From Myxococcales bacterium (lineage in GTDB: Bacteria; Myxococcota_A; Polyangia; Nannocystales; Nannocystaceae), in NCBI GenBank assembly GCA_020633315.1, contig JACKDV010000003.1:124001-188000 (forward strand): a stretch of 64,000 nt of DNA, given 5' to 3'. The translations under genes were made by a program, and so were the position numbers. The notes under the pieces were generated by a model that worked only from the letters and a program-made list of their open reading frames with translations, searched no databases and was not told the origin of the DNA. Positions 50,672-60,320 of the stretch are shown piece after piece; position 1 is the stretch's first letter, and the number at the start of each line of letters is the position of its first letter.

Positions 50672-53600
50672 TCACTGCGCCCGCAGCACGTCCTGCATCG
50701 CCCGGTCCACCTCGCGCACGAAGCGGGCCAGGCCCGGATAGTCGCGCGGCTCGACCACCCCCGTGCGCAGGGTGGAGCGCACGCGCAGGGTGAGCTCGCC
50801 GGCGCCGCCGGCCTCCACCTCGCGCACGAAGCTGCCGTGCTCGGTGTCGATGGCCACCCCCTGCGGCGGGTCGCGCAGCGCGGCCCCCTTCACCCGGTAG
50901 CGCAGCTCGGCCTCCAGCTTGGGCGAGTACGGCACCAACAGCCCCGTCTCGCGCTGGGGCAGCGCGGCGAAGGGCGCCCCGGGGTTGAGCGGCAGGGGCA
51001 CCGCCCGCAGCACCAGCTCGCCGTCCTGGGTCACCCCCATCGAGGGGCTGCGCGCGGCGAAGCGCAGGGTGAGCGGCCCGGCCAGGTCGTCCTCACCCTC
51101 GAGGCTCAGGTCGGTCAGCGTCGCCCCGGGCAGCCAGCCCAGCTCGGCCTGCTCGAACACCTCCTCCACGCGATCGCGATCGATCTGACGCAGCGCCTGC
51201 CGCCACATCAGCGCCTCCATCCCGTAGAGCGTGATCGTGCCCTCGACCGTGCCCTTGCCCTTGGCGTCGAGCTCCAGGCTCAGGTCGTAGCGCCGCCGGT
51301 CGTCCAGGCCCGGCGGGATGTCGGGCAGGGTCACCGGGCCCGCCGCGCCCTCGTGGGGCTCGAGGTGGATCCGCAGCCCGGCCGTCTCGCGGTAGCCGGG
51401 AGCCAGGTAGCCCAGCGGCATCACCTTGGAAGCCGTGAGCACCATCAGCGGCTCGTCGGCGTCGGGCAGGGTCACCGCCAGCATCGCCGCCTCGTAGCCG
51501 TCGACCAGCGGGTGGCCGTCCGGCAGCGGACGCGGGCCGTAGGCGTCGCGGGCCAGCCACAGCTCGGCGTCCATGCCCGCCTCGCGCAGCATCGCCCGCA
51601 GCAGCATCAGCCGGCTGCCGGTGCGCGCGGCCAGGGTGGCCGAGGCCGGCGTGCTCAGGTCGCCCGCGTCCTCCACGTTCTCCACCACCCAGGTCCACAG
51701 CGCCTCCAGCTTGGCCCGCGGCTCCGCGTGGCCCCGGGTCAGCTCGCGCACCAGCGCCCGCAGGGCGGGGTTGCGCCGCTGCGTCCCGCGGATCTGCGCC
51801 GCCAGCCCGTCGAGGTACCGCGGCAGATCGAGCGCGGTGTACACGTGCACGCTGGGCAGCTCCTCGAGCCAGTGACGCATGCCCGGCTCCACGCCCAGGC
51901 GCGGCACCTCCTCGGCCCGCCAGTGGTGCACCACCAGCTCCTCGCCGCCGATCTCCACCGTGCGGGGCTCGTCCACCGGCGGCGCGTTGCGGTCGTCGTG
52001 GCGCAGCTCCATCGAGGGCGGGTGCACCACCAGCAGCTCCGAGCGGTGGTAGGGCACGTCGGCCGACTGGAAGCGGAAGGTCGAGACGTCCACGTAGCCG
52101 GGCACCGCCCCCGCGGGGCCGCGCTCCACGATGAACTCGTACTCCACCACGTCGCCGATCTCGAGGTGACGCAGGCTCACCCCCTCCTTGCCGGGCACGA
52201 TCTCGGGCTCGAGCGTGCGCCCGTCGGGCTTGATCGAGCGCAGGGCCAGCAGCTCCGCCCCCTCGGGGATCGACAGCTCGCCGTACTCGTCGAGCTTCTC
52301 CTTGCTCAGCAGGTGCGCCACGATGTGGACGATCTGCCGCTGCCCGCCGTTGTCGTACACGCGGGCCACGCTGCGATCGAGCACCAGCACCTCCCCCACC
52401 CCCTCGTAGGTCGCCCCCGAGGCGCGGTACTCGGCCAGGGCCTCGGCCCCGTCCACCCGGAAGTCGAGCAGGTCGTCGTGCAGGCCCAGATCCGCCGCGG
52501 CCTGCCACAGCGCGTTGCTGTGGGGGATCTTCCTCAGCGCCGCCCGCAGCTCGGCCCGCGCCCCCTCCATGTCGCCGTGGGTCGCGGCCAGATCGGCCAG
52601 CGCCAGGTGGCTGCCCACCCGGAAGGGGTTGTAGCGCATGGACTCGCGCAGGTGCGTGCGGGCCTGGTCCTCCATGCCGCGCAGGGCCAGCACCCGCGCC
52701 TGGCTCTCGTGCGCGGGCAGGTCGTCGGGCGCCCGGTCGAGGGCCTCGGCCCACAGCGCGCTCGCCTCCTCCCAGTGCCCCCGCGACTCGGCCAGCCGCG
52801 CCCGCAGGGCCAGGCTGCCCGCGCACACCGACATCGCCTCCGAGATCTCGTCCTCGGCCCGCACGTCGGCCCGCTCCCGCGCCAGCGAGCGCCGGGCCAG
52901 CAGCACCTTGCAGCCCCGGGGGCTGCGCTTCATGGCGCGCCGCAGCGCCTGCTCGGCCAGGAACTCGTTGCCCTGGGCCAGGAACACGTTGAAGCGCAGC
53001 AGCTCGCCGTCCACCCCGGCCAGCTGCCCCTTGGGCAGCTCGAGCAGGGCCTGCTCCACCTCGGCGTCCTCGCCCCGGTCGAGCTGGATGTCGAGCAGGC
53101 GCAGCCGCACCCGATCGAGGCGCGGGTCGAGCTCCAGCGCCCGCTCGAGCGCCTCCACCTCGCGCGACAGCGACACCGTGCGCCCGCGCGAGGGGTCGGC
53201 CCGCTCGAAGCGCGCCCGCATGGCGTGCCCCTCGGCGAAGGCCTCCACCTGGGTCAGCTCCGGCACCCGCCGCTCGGCCCGATCGCTGTCGCCCTCGGCC
53301 AGCGCATCATCCACCGCCAGGTAGGCGCGCAGCGGGGCGTACAGCGGCCCCTCGATCCCCGGCACCTCCTCGGGCCACGGGCTTCGGGCCCGCCTCGCCC
53401 GCCCGGTCCAGGCGGCCGCGAGCGCCCCCGGGTCGTCGGCCTTCACCGCCAGCGGCGTGCCGTCGGGCTCCACCGCGCGCACCATCACCCAGGCGTTGTC
53501 GCCCGGCACCGCGGTGTGGGCCTCGAGGCGGTGCCAGCCCGGCTCCAGGCTCAGGCGCAGCGTGACCCGCCGCGGGGCGTAGCGCTCGATGCCGTCGGTG

Positions 53601-54541
53601 CGGAGCAGGGGCGTGCCATCGAGGTAGAAGCGGGCCGCGTCCTCGGCCCCCAGATCGATCAGCACCGGGCCGCCGTCGGCCCGCAGGTGGGTGGCCATCC
53701 GCCGGATCCCGGGCGAGGGCTGGGGATTCCACAGCCGCACCACGCAGGCCAGGGGGACCACCGGCGCCTCGGGATCGGGGGTGATCGGCCCGGGCTCGGC
53801 GTGGGCCAGCTCCACCTCGCCGCGGCTGCCCTGCACCGGGCCCGCCTGCCAGTCCTGCACACAGCCCTGCTTGGCGTAGAGCGCCCGGTAGTCGTCGCCG
53901 TGCCGCCGCGAGATCGCGGCCCGCAGGCTCAGCAGCGGCTGGGCCACCGCGAACGGCAGCCGCTCCACGGCCATCCCGTCGAGCAGCTCCGACACCCGCC
54001 CGTCGTCGCCCTCGAGATCGCCGTGGGTGTCGCCGAGCACCCGCGCCGCGTGCTCGGCCGCCGCCACCCGCAGGCGCTGCTCTCGGTCCTCGGGGTCGCC
54101 CTCGGCCAGCGCCCGAATGGTGGCGAAGGCCTGCGCCTGCACCACCTCGGGCTCGTCGCGCCAGCTCGCGATCACCAGCCGCGAGATCCGGGCCACCGGG
54201 TCGCCGCCCTCCGCCAGCCGATCGAGCACGGGCACCGCCTCGTCGGTCTGCCCCAGGTACATCCACTGCACGTGGGCCAGGTCGCGCCAGGCGGCGTCGT
54301 CCTCGGGATGCTCGGCCAGGTAGGCCCGCAGCCGCTCGGCCTGCGCCTGTGGATCGCGGGGATCGAAGGGGGCCCGGGGCGCCCCGCCGCGGCAGGCGGT
54401 GACGAGCACCGTCGCCACCAGCACCAGCAGGGACAGCAGGGCCGAGGACGGCCGCCCGGGCGCGCGCGGGCGCGGGGCGGTCCTCGGCCCCGCGGCACGA
54501 CCGAGGACGACGCGGGACGGGATGGAGCTGCGGTGGATCAT
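50672..54541 (-). CDS. Giant DUF3857/TPR/transglutaminase-like lipoprotein, catalytic Cys lost
   Basis: This 1289-residue protein has a lipoprotein signal (VLVTAC, Cys50). Residues 60-690 are TPR-like helices and a beta domain; from about 720 a DUF3857 domain follows (VAHLLSKEKLDEYGELSIPEGAELLALRSIKPDGRTLEP ... VVEYEFIVERG) and then a transglutaminase-like region (about 930-1040). In the paralogue the catalytic Cys sits in GDCKDKA; here the aligned stretch is ARTGSRLML (971-980), so no Cys is present. The rest is strand-rich. It follows its paralogue with ATGA overlap (54538-54541). It may be a non-enzymatic partner of that protein. Confidence 0.82.
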   Translation of the reverse strand: MIHRSSIPSRVVLGRAAGPRTAPRPRAPGRPSSALLSLLVLVATVLVTACRGGAPRAPFDPRDPQAQAERLRAYLAEHPEDDAAWRDLAHVQWMYLGQTDEAVPVLDRLAEGGDPVARISRLVIASWRDEPEVVQAQAFATIRALAEGDPEDREQRLRVAAAEHAARVLGDTHGDLEGDDGRVSELLDGMAVERLPFAVAQPLLSLRAAISRRHGDDYRALYAKQGCVQDWQAGPVQGSRGEVELAHAEPGPITPDPEAPVVPLACVVRLWNPQPSPGIRRMATHLRADGGPVLIDLGAEDAARFYLDGTPLLRTDGIERYAPRRVTLRLSLEPGWHRLEAHTAVPGDNAWVMVRAVEPDGTPLAVKADDPGALAAAWTGRARRARSPWPEEVPGIEGPLYAPLRAYLAVDDALAEGDSDRAERRVPELTQVEAFAEGHAMRARFERADPSRGRTVSLSREVEALERALELDPRLDRVRLRLLDIQLDRGEDAEVEQALLELPKGQLAGVDGELLRFNVFLAQGNEFLAEQALRRAMKRSPRGCKVLLARRSLARERADVRAEDEISEAMSVCAGSLALRARLAESRGHWEEASALWAEALDRAPDDLPAHESQARVLALRGMEDQARTHLRESMRYNPFRVGSHLALADLAATHGDMEGARAELRAALRKIPHSNALWQAAADLGLHDDLLDFRVDGAEALAEYRASGATYEGVGEVLVLDRSVARVYDNGGQRQIVHIVAHLLSKEKLDEYGELSIPEGAELLALRSIKPDGRTLEPEIVPGKEGVSLRHLEIGDVVEYEFIVERGPAGAVPGYVDVSTFRFQSADVPYHRSELLVVHPPSMELRHDDRNAPPVDEPRTVEIGGEELVVHHWRAEEVPRLGVEPGMRHWLEELPSVHVYTALDLPRYLDGLAAQIRGTQRRNPALRALVRELTRGHAEPRAKLEALWTWVVENVEDAGDLSTPASATLAARTGSRLMLLRAMLREAGMDAELWLARDAYGPRPLPDGHPLVDGYEAAMLAVTLPDADEPLMVLTASKVMPLGYLAPGYRETAGLRIHLEPHEGAAGPVTLPDIPPGLDDRRRYDLSLELDAKGKGTVEGTITLYGMEALMWRQALRQIDRDRVEEVFEQAELGWLPGATLTDLSLEGEDDLAGPLTLRFAARSPSMGVTQDGELVLRAVPLPLNPGAPFAALPQRETGLLVPYSPKLEAELRYRVKGAALRDPPQGVAIDTEHGSFVREVEAGGAGELTLRVRSTLRTGVVEPRDYPGLARFVREVDRAMQDVLRAQ

Positions 54542-57500
54542 CGCTGGACGGAGACCTCGAAGCTCTGCTCGAGGCTGGCATCGACTTGGCGGAGGAACTG
54601 GCGGAAGGCGTCGTACTGCGCCGGGGTGATGCGGGGCTGGGTGAGCTCGAGGCGGCTTCGCACCTGCGCGCCGTCGCTCGCCTCGCTCACCTCCAGCGAG
54701 AAGCGACCCACCTCGGTGTCGATGGTCTTGTTGGCGGGCATGCGGCTCATCGCGTGGCCCGGGGGCAGCACGTAGTGGATCTCGTTGACCTCCACCGAGG
54801 GCAGGTCGAGCACCAGGTCGTGCTCGCGCTCGGTGGTGCTGGCCAGCGCCGCGGTGAGCCGCGAGTCGCGACCCAGCGCGAAGAAGCGCAGCCGCTTGGC
54901 CTCCCCCTCGCCCTGCTGGGTGGCGAAGGTGGGCACGGTGAGCTCGGCGCTCAGCTCGGCCGGCCGCAGGATGTCGTCGAGCGCGGGCGCGTCGACCCGC
55001 TGCACCTCCACCCCGGGGAACACGTCACCGAAGGCGCTGGTGAGCCGCTCCTTGCGCTGCTCGGGCGACTGGAAGCGGTAGCGCACCGCGGCCGCCCCCC
55101 CGCCCCACACCTCCAGCTCGTGATCGATCCGCGAGCTGCCGTCGGGGGCCAGGGCGATCCGCTGCGTGGTGCGACGCCCGTTGTCGGCCGCCTGGCTCAT
55201 GGGGATCCGGCGGAAGCTCGCCCCCTTGCCGTCCTCCACCACCAGCACCGTGGCCCCCTGGTCGCTCGAGGGCAGCTCGCCCGGCCCCGACCACTCGGCC
55301 GTGCCATCGAGGAACAGATCGAGCGAGGGCACGTAGGTGATCGCGTGGTTGAAGGCGGCCAGGCTCGCCGGCTCCTCGGGCAGCGTCCCCAGGTCGCGGG
55401 TGCGCACCAGCACCAGGTTGCTGTCGATCCCCGCCTCGCCCAGCATCACCTTGAGCAGGCTCGCCTTGTCCTTGCAGTCGCCGAAGCGCCGGCTGTAGAC
55501 GTCGGTGGTGCGATAGGGCTTGTAGCCGTGGATCCCGAACTCCAGGCCCACGTAGCGGGTGTTGCGGACCACGTGGCGGTAGATGGCCTCCACCTTGGCC
55601 CGCTCGTCGGCATCGGGGGACAGGCCGGCCAGGGCCTCGCGCACGCCCTCGCGGATCTTCTCGTCCACCACCAGCTGCTCGCGCACCAGGTTCCAGTACC
55701 AGCGCCCCACGTCGTCCCAATTCTCGTAGGTGCTCACGTGGAGGAACTTGGCCACCTCGGTCCAGCCCGGCATGGCGGCCTCGCCCTTGATCCCGGGCAC
55801 GTCCTGCTCCACCACGCGATAGGTGGTGGTCTTGCCGTCCTCGCTGGGGGTGCGCTCCACCTCGCGGTTGAAGTAGAGCGGCTTGTCGCTGGGCGCCTCG
55901 AGCACGTACTCCACCCGCCGCCGCGGCTCGTCGCCCTGCAGCGGCATCAGGTCGCCGAAGTACTCGTCGAACATGTTGCGCGCGGCCACGTCGCGGCGCA
56001 GGAACGCCACCTCGAGGGTGTCGCCCACCCGCAGGCCGGGGAACTGCACCAGCACCTGACGCTGGTCGTAGTACATGCGGTAGCCGGCCGAGGCCACGCT
56101 GTAGATCCGGGTCTGCCCCAGCTCCTCGATCGTGCCGTCCTTGCGGTGCACCCGGGCCCGCCGCACCTCCACCGTGCTCTCGGCCGGGTCGTAGGCCATC
56201 CCCTGCGCCGACTGGCTGCGGATGCCCCGATCGTCGAGCACCCGGATGATGCGGTGATCGAGGCGCTCGGTGAGCCCGTTGGGCAGCACGTGCACCACCA
56301 CCCGGTGGTGCAGGATCCCCGCGTCCTTGCCCTTCCACGCCTTGGGCGTGGGCAGCTTCCCCAGCTCGGCGAGCTCCACGTCGTAGCGCGCGAGCAGGTC
56401 GTCGGTGCGCCCGGTGTCGAGGCTGGCCAGCAGGTCGCGCAGCTCGGGCTGCTGCGGGCGGAGCTCCAGCGAGCGCTCGAACGCCGCGATCGCCCCCGCC
56501 CGCGAGCCGCTGCGCAGCAGCAGGCTGCCCATCGAGGTGTGCAGGTCCGCGGCGTGGGGCGCCAGCGCGATCGCCCGCCCCAGCGCGGCCCGGGCCGCAT
56601 TGATGTCGCCCCGCGCCAGCTCCACGTCGGCCAGCCGCGCGTGGGCCTCGGGCACCCCCGGCGTGGCATCGGCCGCGGCCCTCGCCACCTGGGCCGCGTC
56701 GTCGGGCCGCCCGAGCTCGAGCAGCGCCTCGATCCGCGCCGACGCGAAGCCCTCGGTGGTGCCGCGATCGGCCGCCAGCGCGGCCAGGGTGGTCAGCGCA
56801 TCCTCGGTGCGCCCCTGCCCCCGCAGCCGCGAGGCCAGGTTCTGCCGCAGCGTGCTCGAGCTGGGGAAGCGCTCGATCAGCGTCCGCAGCCGAGCCACCG
56901 CCACCCACGGATAGCCGTCCTCCGACAGGCGATCGATCACCGCCAGCGCGATCATGGGATCGTCGGGCACCACCTGCCGCGCCTCGTCCACCAGATCGCG
57001 GTAGCGCTGCTCGAGGCCCAGCGAGCGCTGCCGCCACGCCATCTCCAGCAGCATGTCGCCCAGCAGGATCGCCGAGTCCTCCCCGCCCTTGCGCGCGCGG
57101 GCGATGCCCAGCTCGAGCGCCTCGAGGCTGGTGTTGGGATCGCGATCCACCAGCGAGCGCGCCCACGCCGAGCGGGTCGAGCCGAGCTGGACGTCCACGC
57201 GCCGCGCCAGCTCGGCCGCGCTGGTGTCGTCGCGATCGAAGGGATGGATCCAGCGGTACAGCTCCACCAGCTCGAGCCCCGCCGCGCCCTTGCCCGGGCG
57301 CTTGGCCCCGGGATCGCGGGCGCCGGGATAGCGCCGCTCCAGCAGCCCACGCAGCGAGAGCGTGTCGGCCTCGGTGGTCGAGGCGCCAGAGGTGGAGGGG
57401 CCCGGGGCCTCCACCGGCGCGCCCTCGGGTGGCTCCTCGGTGGCCCGTAGACCCCCGATCGGCACGCCCGAGCGCTGGCTGAGCCGCGCATGGAACCCCC

Positions 57501-58332
57501 ACATCCCCGACTGCGCGCTGGTCTTGATGAGGACCCGGTTCCAGCCCGCCTCGAGCACCACCGGGTGGGCCTCCTGCAGCGGATGCGGCGAGCGATAGGC
57601 ATCGCCCTGGCCCACCGCCTTGGTGCCCACCCACGCCACGTACGGCCCGCCCGTGCCCAGGTGCAATGTGGCCTCGGTGCGCGCGTCCACGTGCACCCAG
57701 CAGGTGGCGTAGCCGGTGACGTCCTCGTTGGGGCGCAGCAGATCGTCGAACGACACGTAGCCGGCCCGGGGGATCCCCTCGTAGTCGTAGCTCCGCCAGG
57801 TGAGCGGCTCGTCGGGCAGCTTGCCGAACATCTCCTGCGTGGACGAAAACGGCTCGAGCTCCGGGGCGAAGGCCTCGGCCTCGCCCTTGCGCCCCGCGTT
57901 CTCGAAGGGCCCCACGATCTGCCAGTCGGTGAGGTAGCCCTCGGCCGCGAGCCTCGCCTTGGCCTCGGCGAGCTGGCCCGCCTCCTCGTGCAGCCGCGCC
58001 CGCAGGTAGCCCGCGTAGCTGCGCACCAGGGGGTGGCGCGCGCCGTCGCTCGCCACCCCGTCCACGAAGGCCTCGAGCCGCCCCGGCGGGAGCTCGCCCT
58101 CGAGCTGCGGCAGCAGCCCCACCAGGGCCAGCGCCGCGGCCGGATCGCGCCCGCGAGCCCGCGCCAGCAGCCGCTCGCGCCGCTGCAGCTCGCGCTCCCA
58201 CCGGCCCGGTCCCTCGCCGATCACCGGCGACTCCACCACCGACGGCGTCGACGCAGCCGAGCCTCCGGCCGGCATCCCCCCCGCGGCGAGCAACAAGAGC
58301 ACGGGGAGCAGACGACGGGCCGGGGCGCTCAT
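54538..58332 (-). CDS. Giant DUF3857/TPR/transglutaminase-like secreted protein with intact Cys
   Basis: This 1264-residue protein has a signal peptide. It has a helical/beta first half with PA14-like elements (TDWQIVGPFENAG, GYATCWVHVDARTEATLHLGTGGPYVAWVG), TPR-like repeats (about 480-640), a DUF3857 domain (about 670-850) and a transglutaminase-type domain with GDCKDKASLL, Cys953, and candidate His996 and Asp1009. It probably acts outside the inner membrane on proteins or peptides. The start ATG at 58332 diverges from the UbiA gene at 58387. Its stop overlaps the next start by ATGA, so the two giants are expressed together. Confidence 0.82.
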   Translation of the reverse strand: MSAPARRLLPVLLLLAAGGMPAGGSAASTPSVVESPVIGEGPGRWERELQRRERLLARARGRDPAAALALVGLLPQLEGELPPGRLEAFVDGVASDGARHPLVRSYAGYLRARLHEEAGQLAEAKARLAAEGYLTDWQIVGPFENAGRKGEAEAFAPELEPFSSTQEMFGKLPDEPLTWRSYDYEGIPRAGYVSFDDLLRPNEDVTGYATCWVHVDARTEATLHLGTGGPYVAWVGTKAVGQGDAYRSPHPLQEAHPVVLEAGWNRVLIKTSAQSGMWGFHARLSQRSGVPIGGLRATEEPPEGAPVEAPGPSTSGASTTEADTLSLRGLLERRYPGARDPGAKRPGKGAAGLELVELYRWIHPFDRDDTSAAELARRVDVQLGSTRSAWARSLVDRDPNTSLEALELGIARARKGGEDSAILLGDMLLEMAWRQRSLGLEQRYRDLVDEARQVVPDDPMIALAVIDRLSEDGYPWVAVARLRTLIERFPSSSTLRQNLASRLRGQGRTEDALTTLAALAADRGTTEGFASARIEALLELGRPDDAAQVARAAADATPGVPEAHARLADVELARGDINAARAALGRAIALAPHAADLHTSMGSLLLRSGSRAGAIAAFERSLELRPQQPELRDLLASLDTGRTDDLLARYDVELAELGKLPTPKAWKGKDAGILHHRVVVHVLPNGLTERLDHRIIRVLDDRGIRSQSAQGMAYDPAESTVEVRRARVHRKDGTIEELGQTRIYSVASAGYRMYYDQRQVLVQFPGLRVGDTLEVAFLRRDVAARNMFDEYFGDLMPLQGDEPRRRVEYVLEAPSDKPLYFNREVERTPSEDGKTTTYRVVEQDVPGIKGEAAMPGWTEVAKFLHVSTYENWDDVGRWYWNLVREQLVVDEKIREGVREALAGLSPDADERAKVEAIYRHVVRNTRYVGLEFGIHGYKPYRTTDVYSRRFGDCKDKASLLKVMLGEAGIDSNLVLVRTRDLGTLPEEPASLAAFNHAITYVPSLDLFLDGTAEWSGPGELPSSDQGATVLVVEDGKGASFRRIPMSQAADNGRRTTQRIALAPDGSSRIDHELEVWGGGAAAVRYRFQSPEQRKERLTSAFGDVFPGVEVQRVDAPALDDILRPAELSAELTVPTFATQQGEGEAKRLRFFALGRDSRLTAALASTTEREHDLVLDLPSVEVNEIHYVLPPGHAMSRMPANKTIDTEVGRFSLEVSEASDGAQVRSRLELTQPRITPAQYDAFRQFLRQVDASLEQSFEVSVQR

Positions 58333-58367
58333 GAGCGCGAATCATGGAACATCGCACCGCCCCATGC

Positions 58368-58373
58368 CATAGT
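58368..58373 (+). promoter_or_regulatory. -10-like CATAGT before UbiA-family gene
   Basis: TGCCATAGTTT lies 13 bases before the GTG at 58387. CATACC directly adjacent to the GTG is an alternative. Both are between divergent genes. Confidence 0.3.
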
Positions 58374-58386
58374 TTCGGGACATACC

Positions 58387-59256
58387 GTGATCCTTGCGCT
58401 TGTCAGGACCCTGCGCCCCCGCCAGTGGGTCAAGAACTCGTTCGTCGCCGCCCCCCTGTTCTTCGCCCTGCGCCTGCTCGACCCGCAAAGCGTGCAGCGC
58501 ACCGTGGCCGCGGTGGCCCTGTTCTCGCTCATCTCGGGCTGCGTCTACGTGCTCAACGATCTCGTCGACGTCGAGGCGGATCGGCAGCACCCCAAGAAGC
58601 GCCACCGGCCCATCGCCTCCGGCGCCCTGCCCGTCGGGGTCGCCCGCAGCTTCCTCGTGGTGATGGTCCCGCTGGTCGTCGCGCTGTCACTTTGGCTCGA
58701 GCCCATGTTCGCCGCGGTGCTCGGCACCTACTTCGTGCTCAACGTGGCCTACAGCCTGCGGCTCAAGAAGATCGCCTACCTCGACGTCCTGCTCATCGCG
58801 CTGTTCTTCATCCTCCGGGTGCTCGCGGGGGCCTTCGCCATCGGGGTGGAGGCCTCGCCATGGCTGCTGGGCTGCACCTTCCTGCTCGCGCTCTTCCTCG
58901 GCTTCGGCAAGCGGGCGCACGAGCTGGCCACCGCCCACGACGCCAGCAAGCAGCGCGCCGCCCTGGCCCGCTACGACCTGCGGAGCCTGCGATGGATCCT
59001 CCACGCCCTCGCCGGCGCGGTGGTGCTCACCTACGCGGCCTATACCCGCAGTCCCCAGACCATCGCCGCCTTCGGCACCGACGCGCTCATCTACACGGTC
59101 CCGCTGCCGCTGCTGGCCATCCTGCGCTTCACCCACCTGGCCACCCGCAACCAGGACGCCGAGAGCCCCACCGACCAGATGCTCCGCGATCCGATGTTCA
59201 TGACCGCCTTCGGCCTCTACGTGCTGACCACCGGCGCGCTCCTCTACTGGGGCTGA
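58387..59256 (+). CDS. UbiA-family prenyltransferase (decaprenyl-phosphate phosphoribosyltransferase-like)
   Basis: This 289-residue membrane protein has LRPRQWVKN near the start and the first Asp-rich motif NDLVDVEADRQHPKKRHRPIASG at about 57-79, typical of UbiA members that act on polyprenyl phosphates (decaprenyl-phosphate phosphoribosyltransferase group). About eight hydrophobic segments follow, and the second polar motif is YSLRLKKIAYLDVLLIALFFILRVLAG. The GTG at 58387 is preceded by -10-like sequences. The next genes on the strand are a hydroxylase and a kinase, without an obvious pathway link. Confidence 0.82.
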   Translation: MILALVRTLRPRQWVKNSFVAAPLFFALRLLDPQSVQRTVAAVALFSLISGCVYVLNDLVDVEADRQHPKKRHRPIASGALPVGVARSFLVVMVPLVVALSLWLEPMFAAVLGTYFVLNVAYSLRLKKIAYLDVLLIALFFILRVLAGAFAIGVEASPWLLGCTFLLALFLGFGKRAHELATAHDASKQRAALARYDLRSLRWILHALAGAVVLTYAAYTRSPQTIAAFGTDALIYTVPLPLLAILRFTHLATRNQDAESPTDQMLRDPMFMTAFGLYVLTTGALLYWG

Positions 59257-59374
59257 CGATCGGCGCTCCGGCGCCCCGTCCGGGGAGATCGCGGGATCGC
59301 CCGATGGCGGCGCGAACCCCGGTGTGACCCCGCGCATGAACCTTCGGGGCCGAGCCTCGGTCCAACCCCCGCCC

Positions 59375-60274
59375 ATGGAATCCCTCGTTCGCTTCGTGGT
59401 CGGGCTGCTACTGCTCACGGGCCTGTTCGCCCTGCTCCAGCGCCGCTGGCCCGCCGTCGTCCAGCCCCGCCTGCGCGCCCGCGAGCTGCTCACCGACCTC
59501 TTCTACTGGCTGCTCACCCCTCAGCTCACCCGCTTCGTCACCCAGATCGTGGTCCTGCTCGTGGCCGGCGCGTGGGCCGTGGCCGTCAGCGGCCGGCTCG
59601 AGCCCCAGGCCATGGTCACTGCCTTCTCCTCGCGCTCGCCCGTGGGCGCCCAGCCGATCTGGCTCCAGGCGATCGAGGTGGTGCTGCTGGCCGATCTGCT
59701 CGGCTACTGGGTCCACCGCGCCTTCCATGCCGACACCTGGTGGCGCTTCCACGCGATCCACCACAGCCCGCGGCGGCTGTCGTGGCTGTCGTCGCTGCGC
59801 ATCCACCCGGTCAACGATCTGCTGGGCAGCCTGCTGCGGGTGGTCCCCCTGTTCCTGCTGGGCTTCCGCCTCGACGTGCTCGGCGGCTACCTGCCCGGCG
59901 CCGCCCTCTACGGGCTGCTCATCCACGCCAACCTCCGCTGGGACTTCGGCCCCCTGCGCTACGTGATCGTCAGCCCCGCCTTCCACCGCTGGCACCACGC
60001 GGCCGACGAGGAGGGCCGCGACAAGAACCTCGCCGGCCTGCTGCCGGTGTGGGACCTGCTGTTCGGCACCTTCTACATGCCGGGCCATCCGCCCCGGCGC
60101 TGCGGCGTGGACGACCCCGTGCCCGAGGGCGTGCTGGGGCAGCTCGCCCATCCGTGGCGTGCCGGCTCCCCTGCCCGCGGCCGAGCGCCCGCGACCCGCT
60201 CGCGCCCGGCCCCGTCGACCGCGACGGTGCCCGGCTCGCCCGCCGTCGCCCCCACGATCGCCGGCTCCGCGTAG
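59375..60274 (+). CDS. Sterol desaturase/fatty acid hydroxylase family protein
   Basis: This 299-residue membrane protein carries the diiron histidine boxes HRAFH (114-118), HAIHH (126-130) and HRWHH (204-208) of the fatty acid hydroxylase/sterol desaturase superfamily, plus another His near 144 and 184. Four hydrophobic segments fit the family. The C-terminal 35 residues are Arg/Pro/Ala-rich and unconserved. The ATG 59375 gives a membrane segment near residues 5-20; in-frame ATG 59336 is an alternative. Substrate could be a lipid or sterol; since this window also has squalene genes, a sterol link is tempting but not shown. Confidence 0.82.
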   Translation: MESLVRFVVGLLLLTGLFALLQRRWPAVVQPRLRARELLTDLFYWLLTPQLTRFVTQIVVLLVAGAWAVAVSGRLEPQAMVTAFSSRSPVGAQPIWLQAIEVVLLADLLGYWVHRAFHADTWWRFHAIHHSPRRLSWLSSLRIHPVNDLLGSLLRVVPLFLLGFRLDVLGGYLPGAALYGLLIHANLRWDFGPLRYVIVSPAFHRWHHAADEEGRDKNLAGLLPVWDLLFGTFYMPGHPPRRCGVDDPVPEGVLGQLAHPWRAGSPARGRAPATRSRPAPSTATVPGSPAVAPTIAGSA

Positions 60275-60320
60275 CGACGGTACCCTTGCGGCGACCGAGC
60301 CTCCCGCTCGCCCGTCGCCC

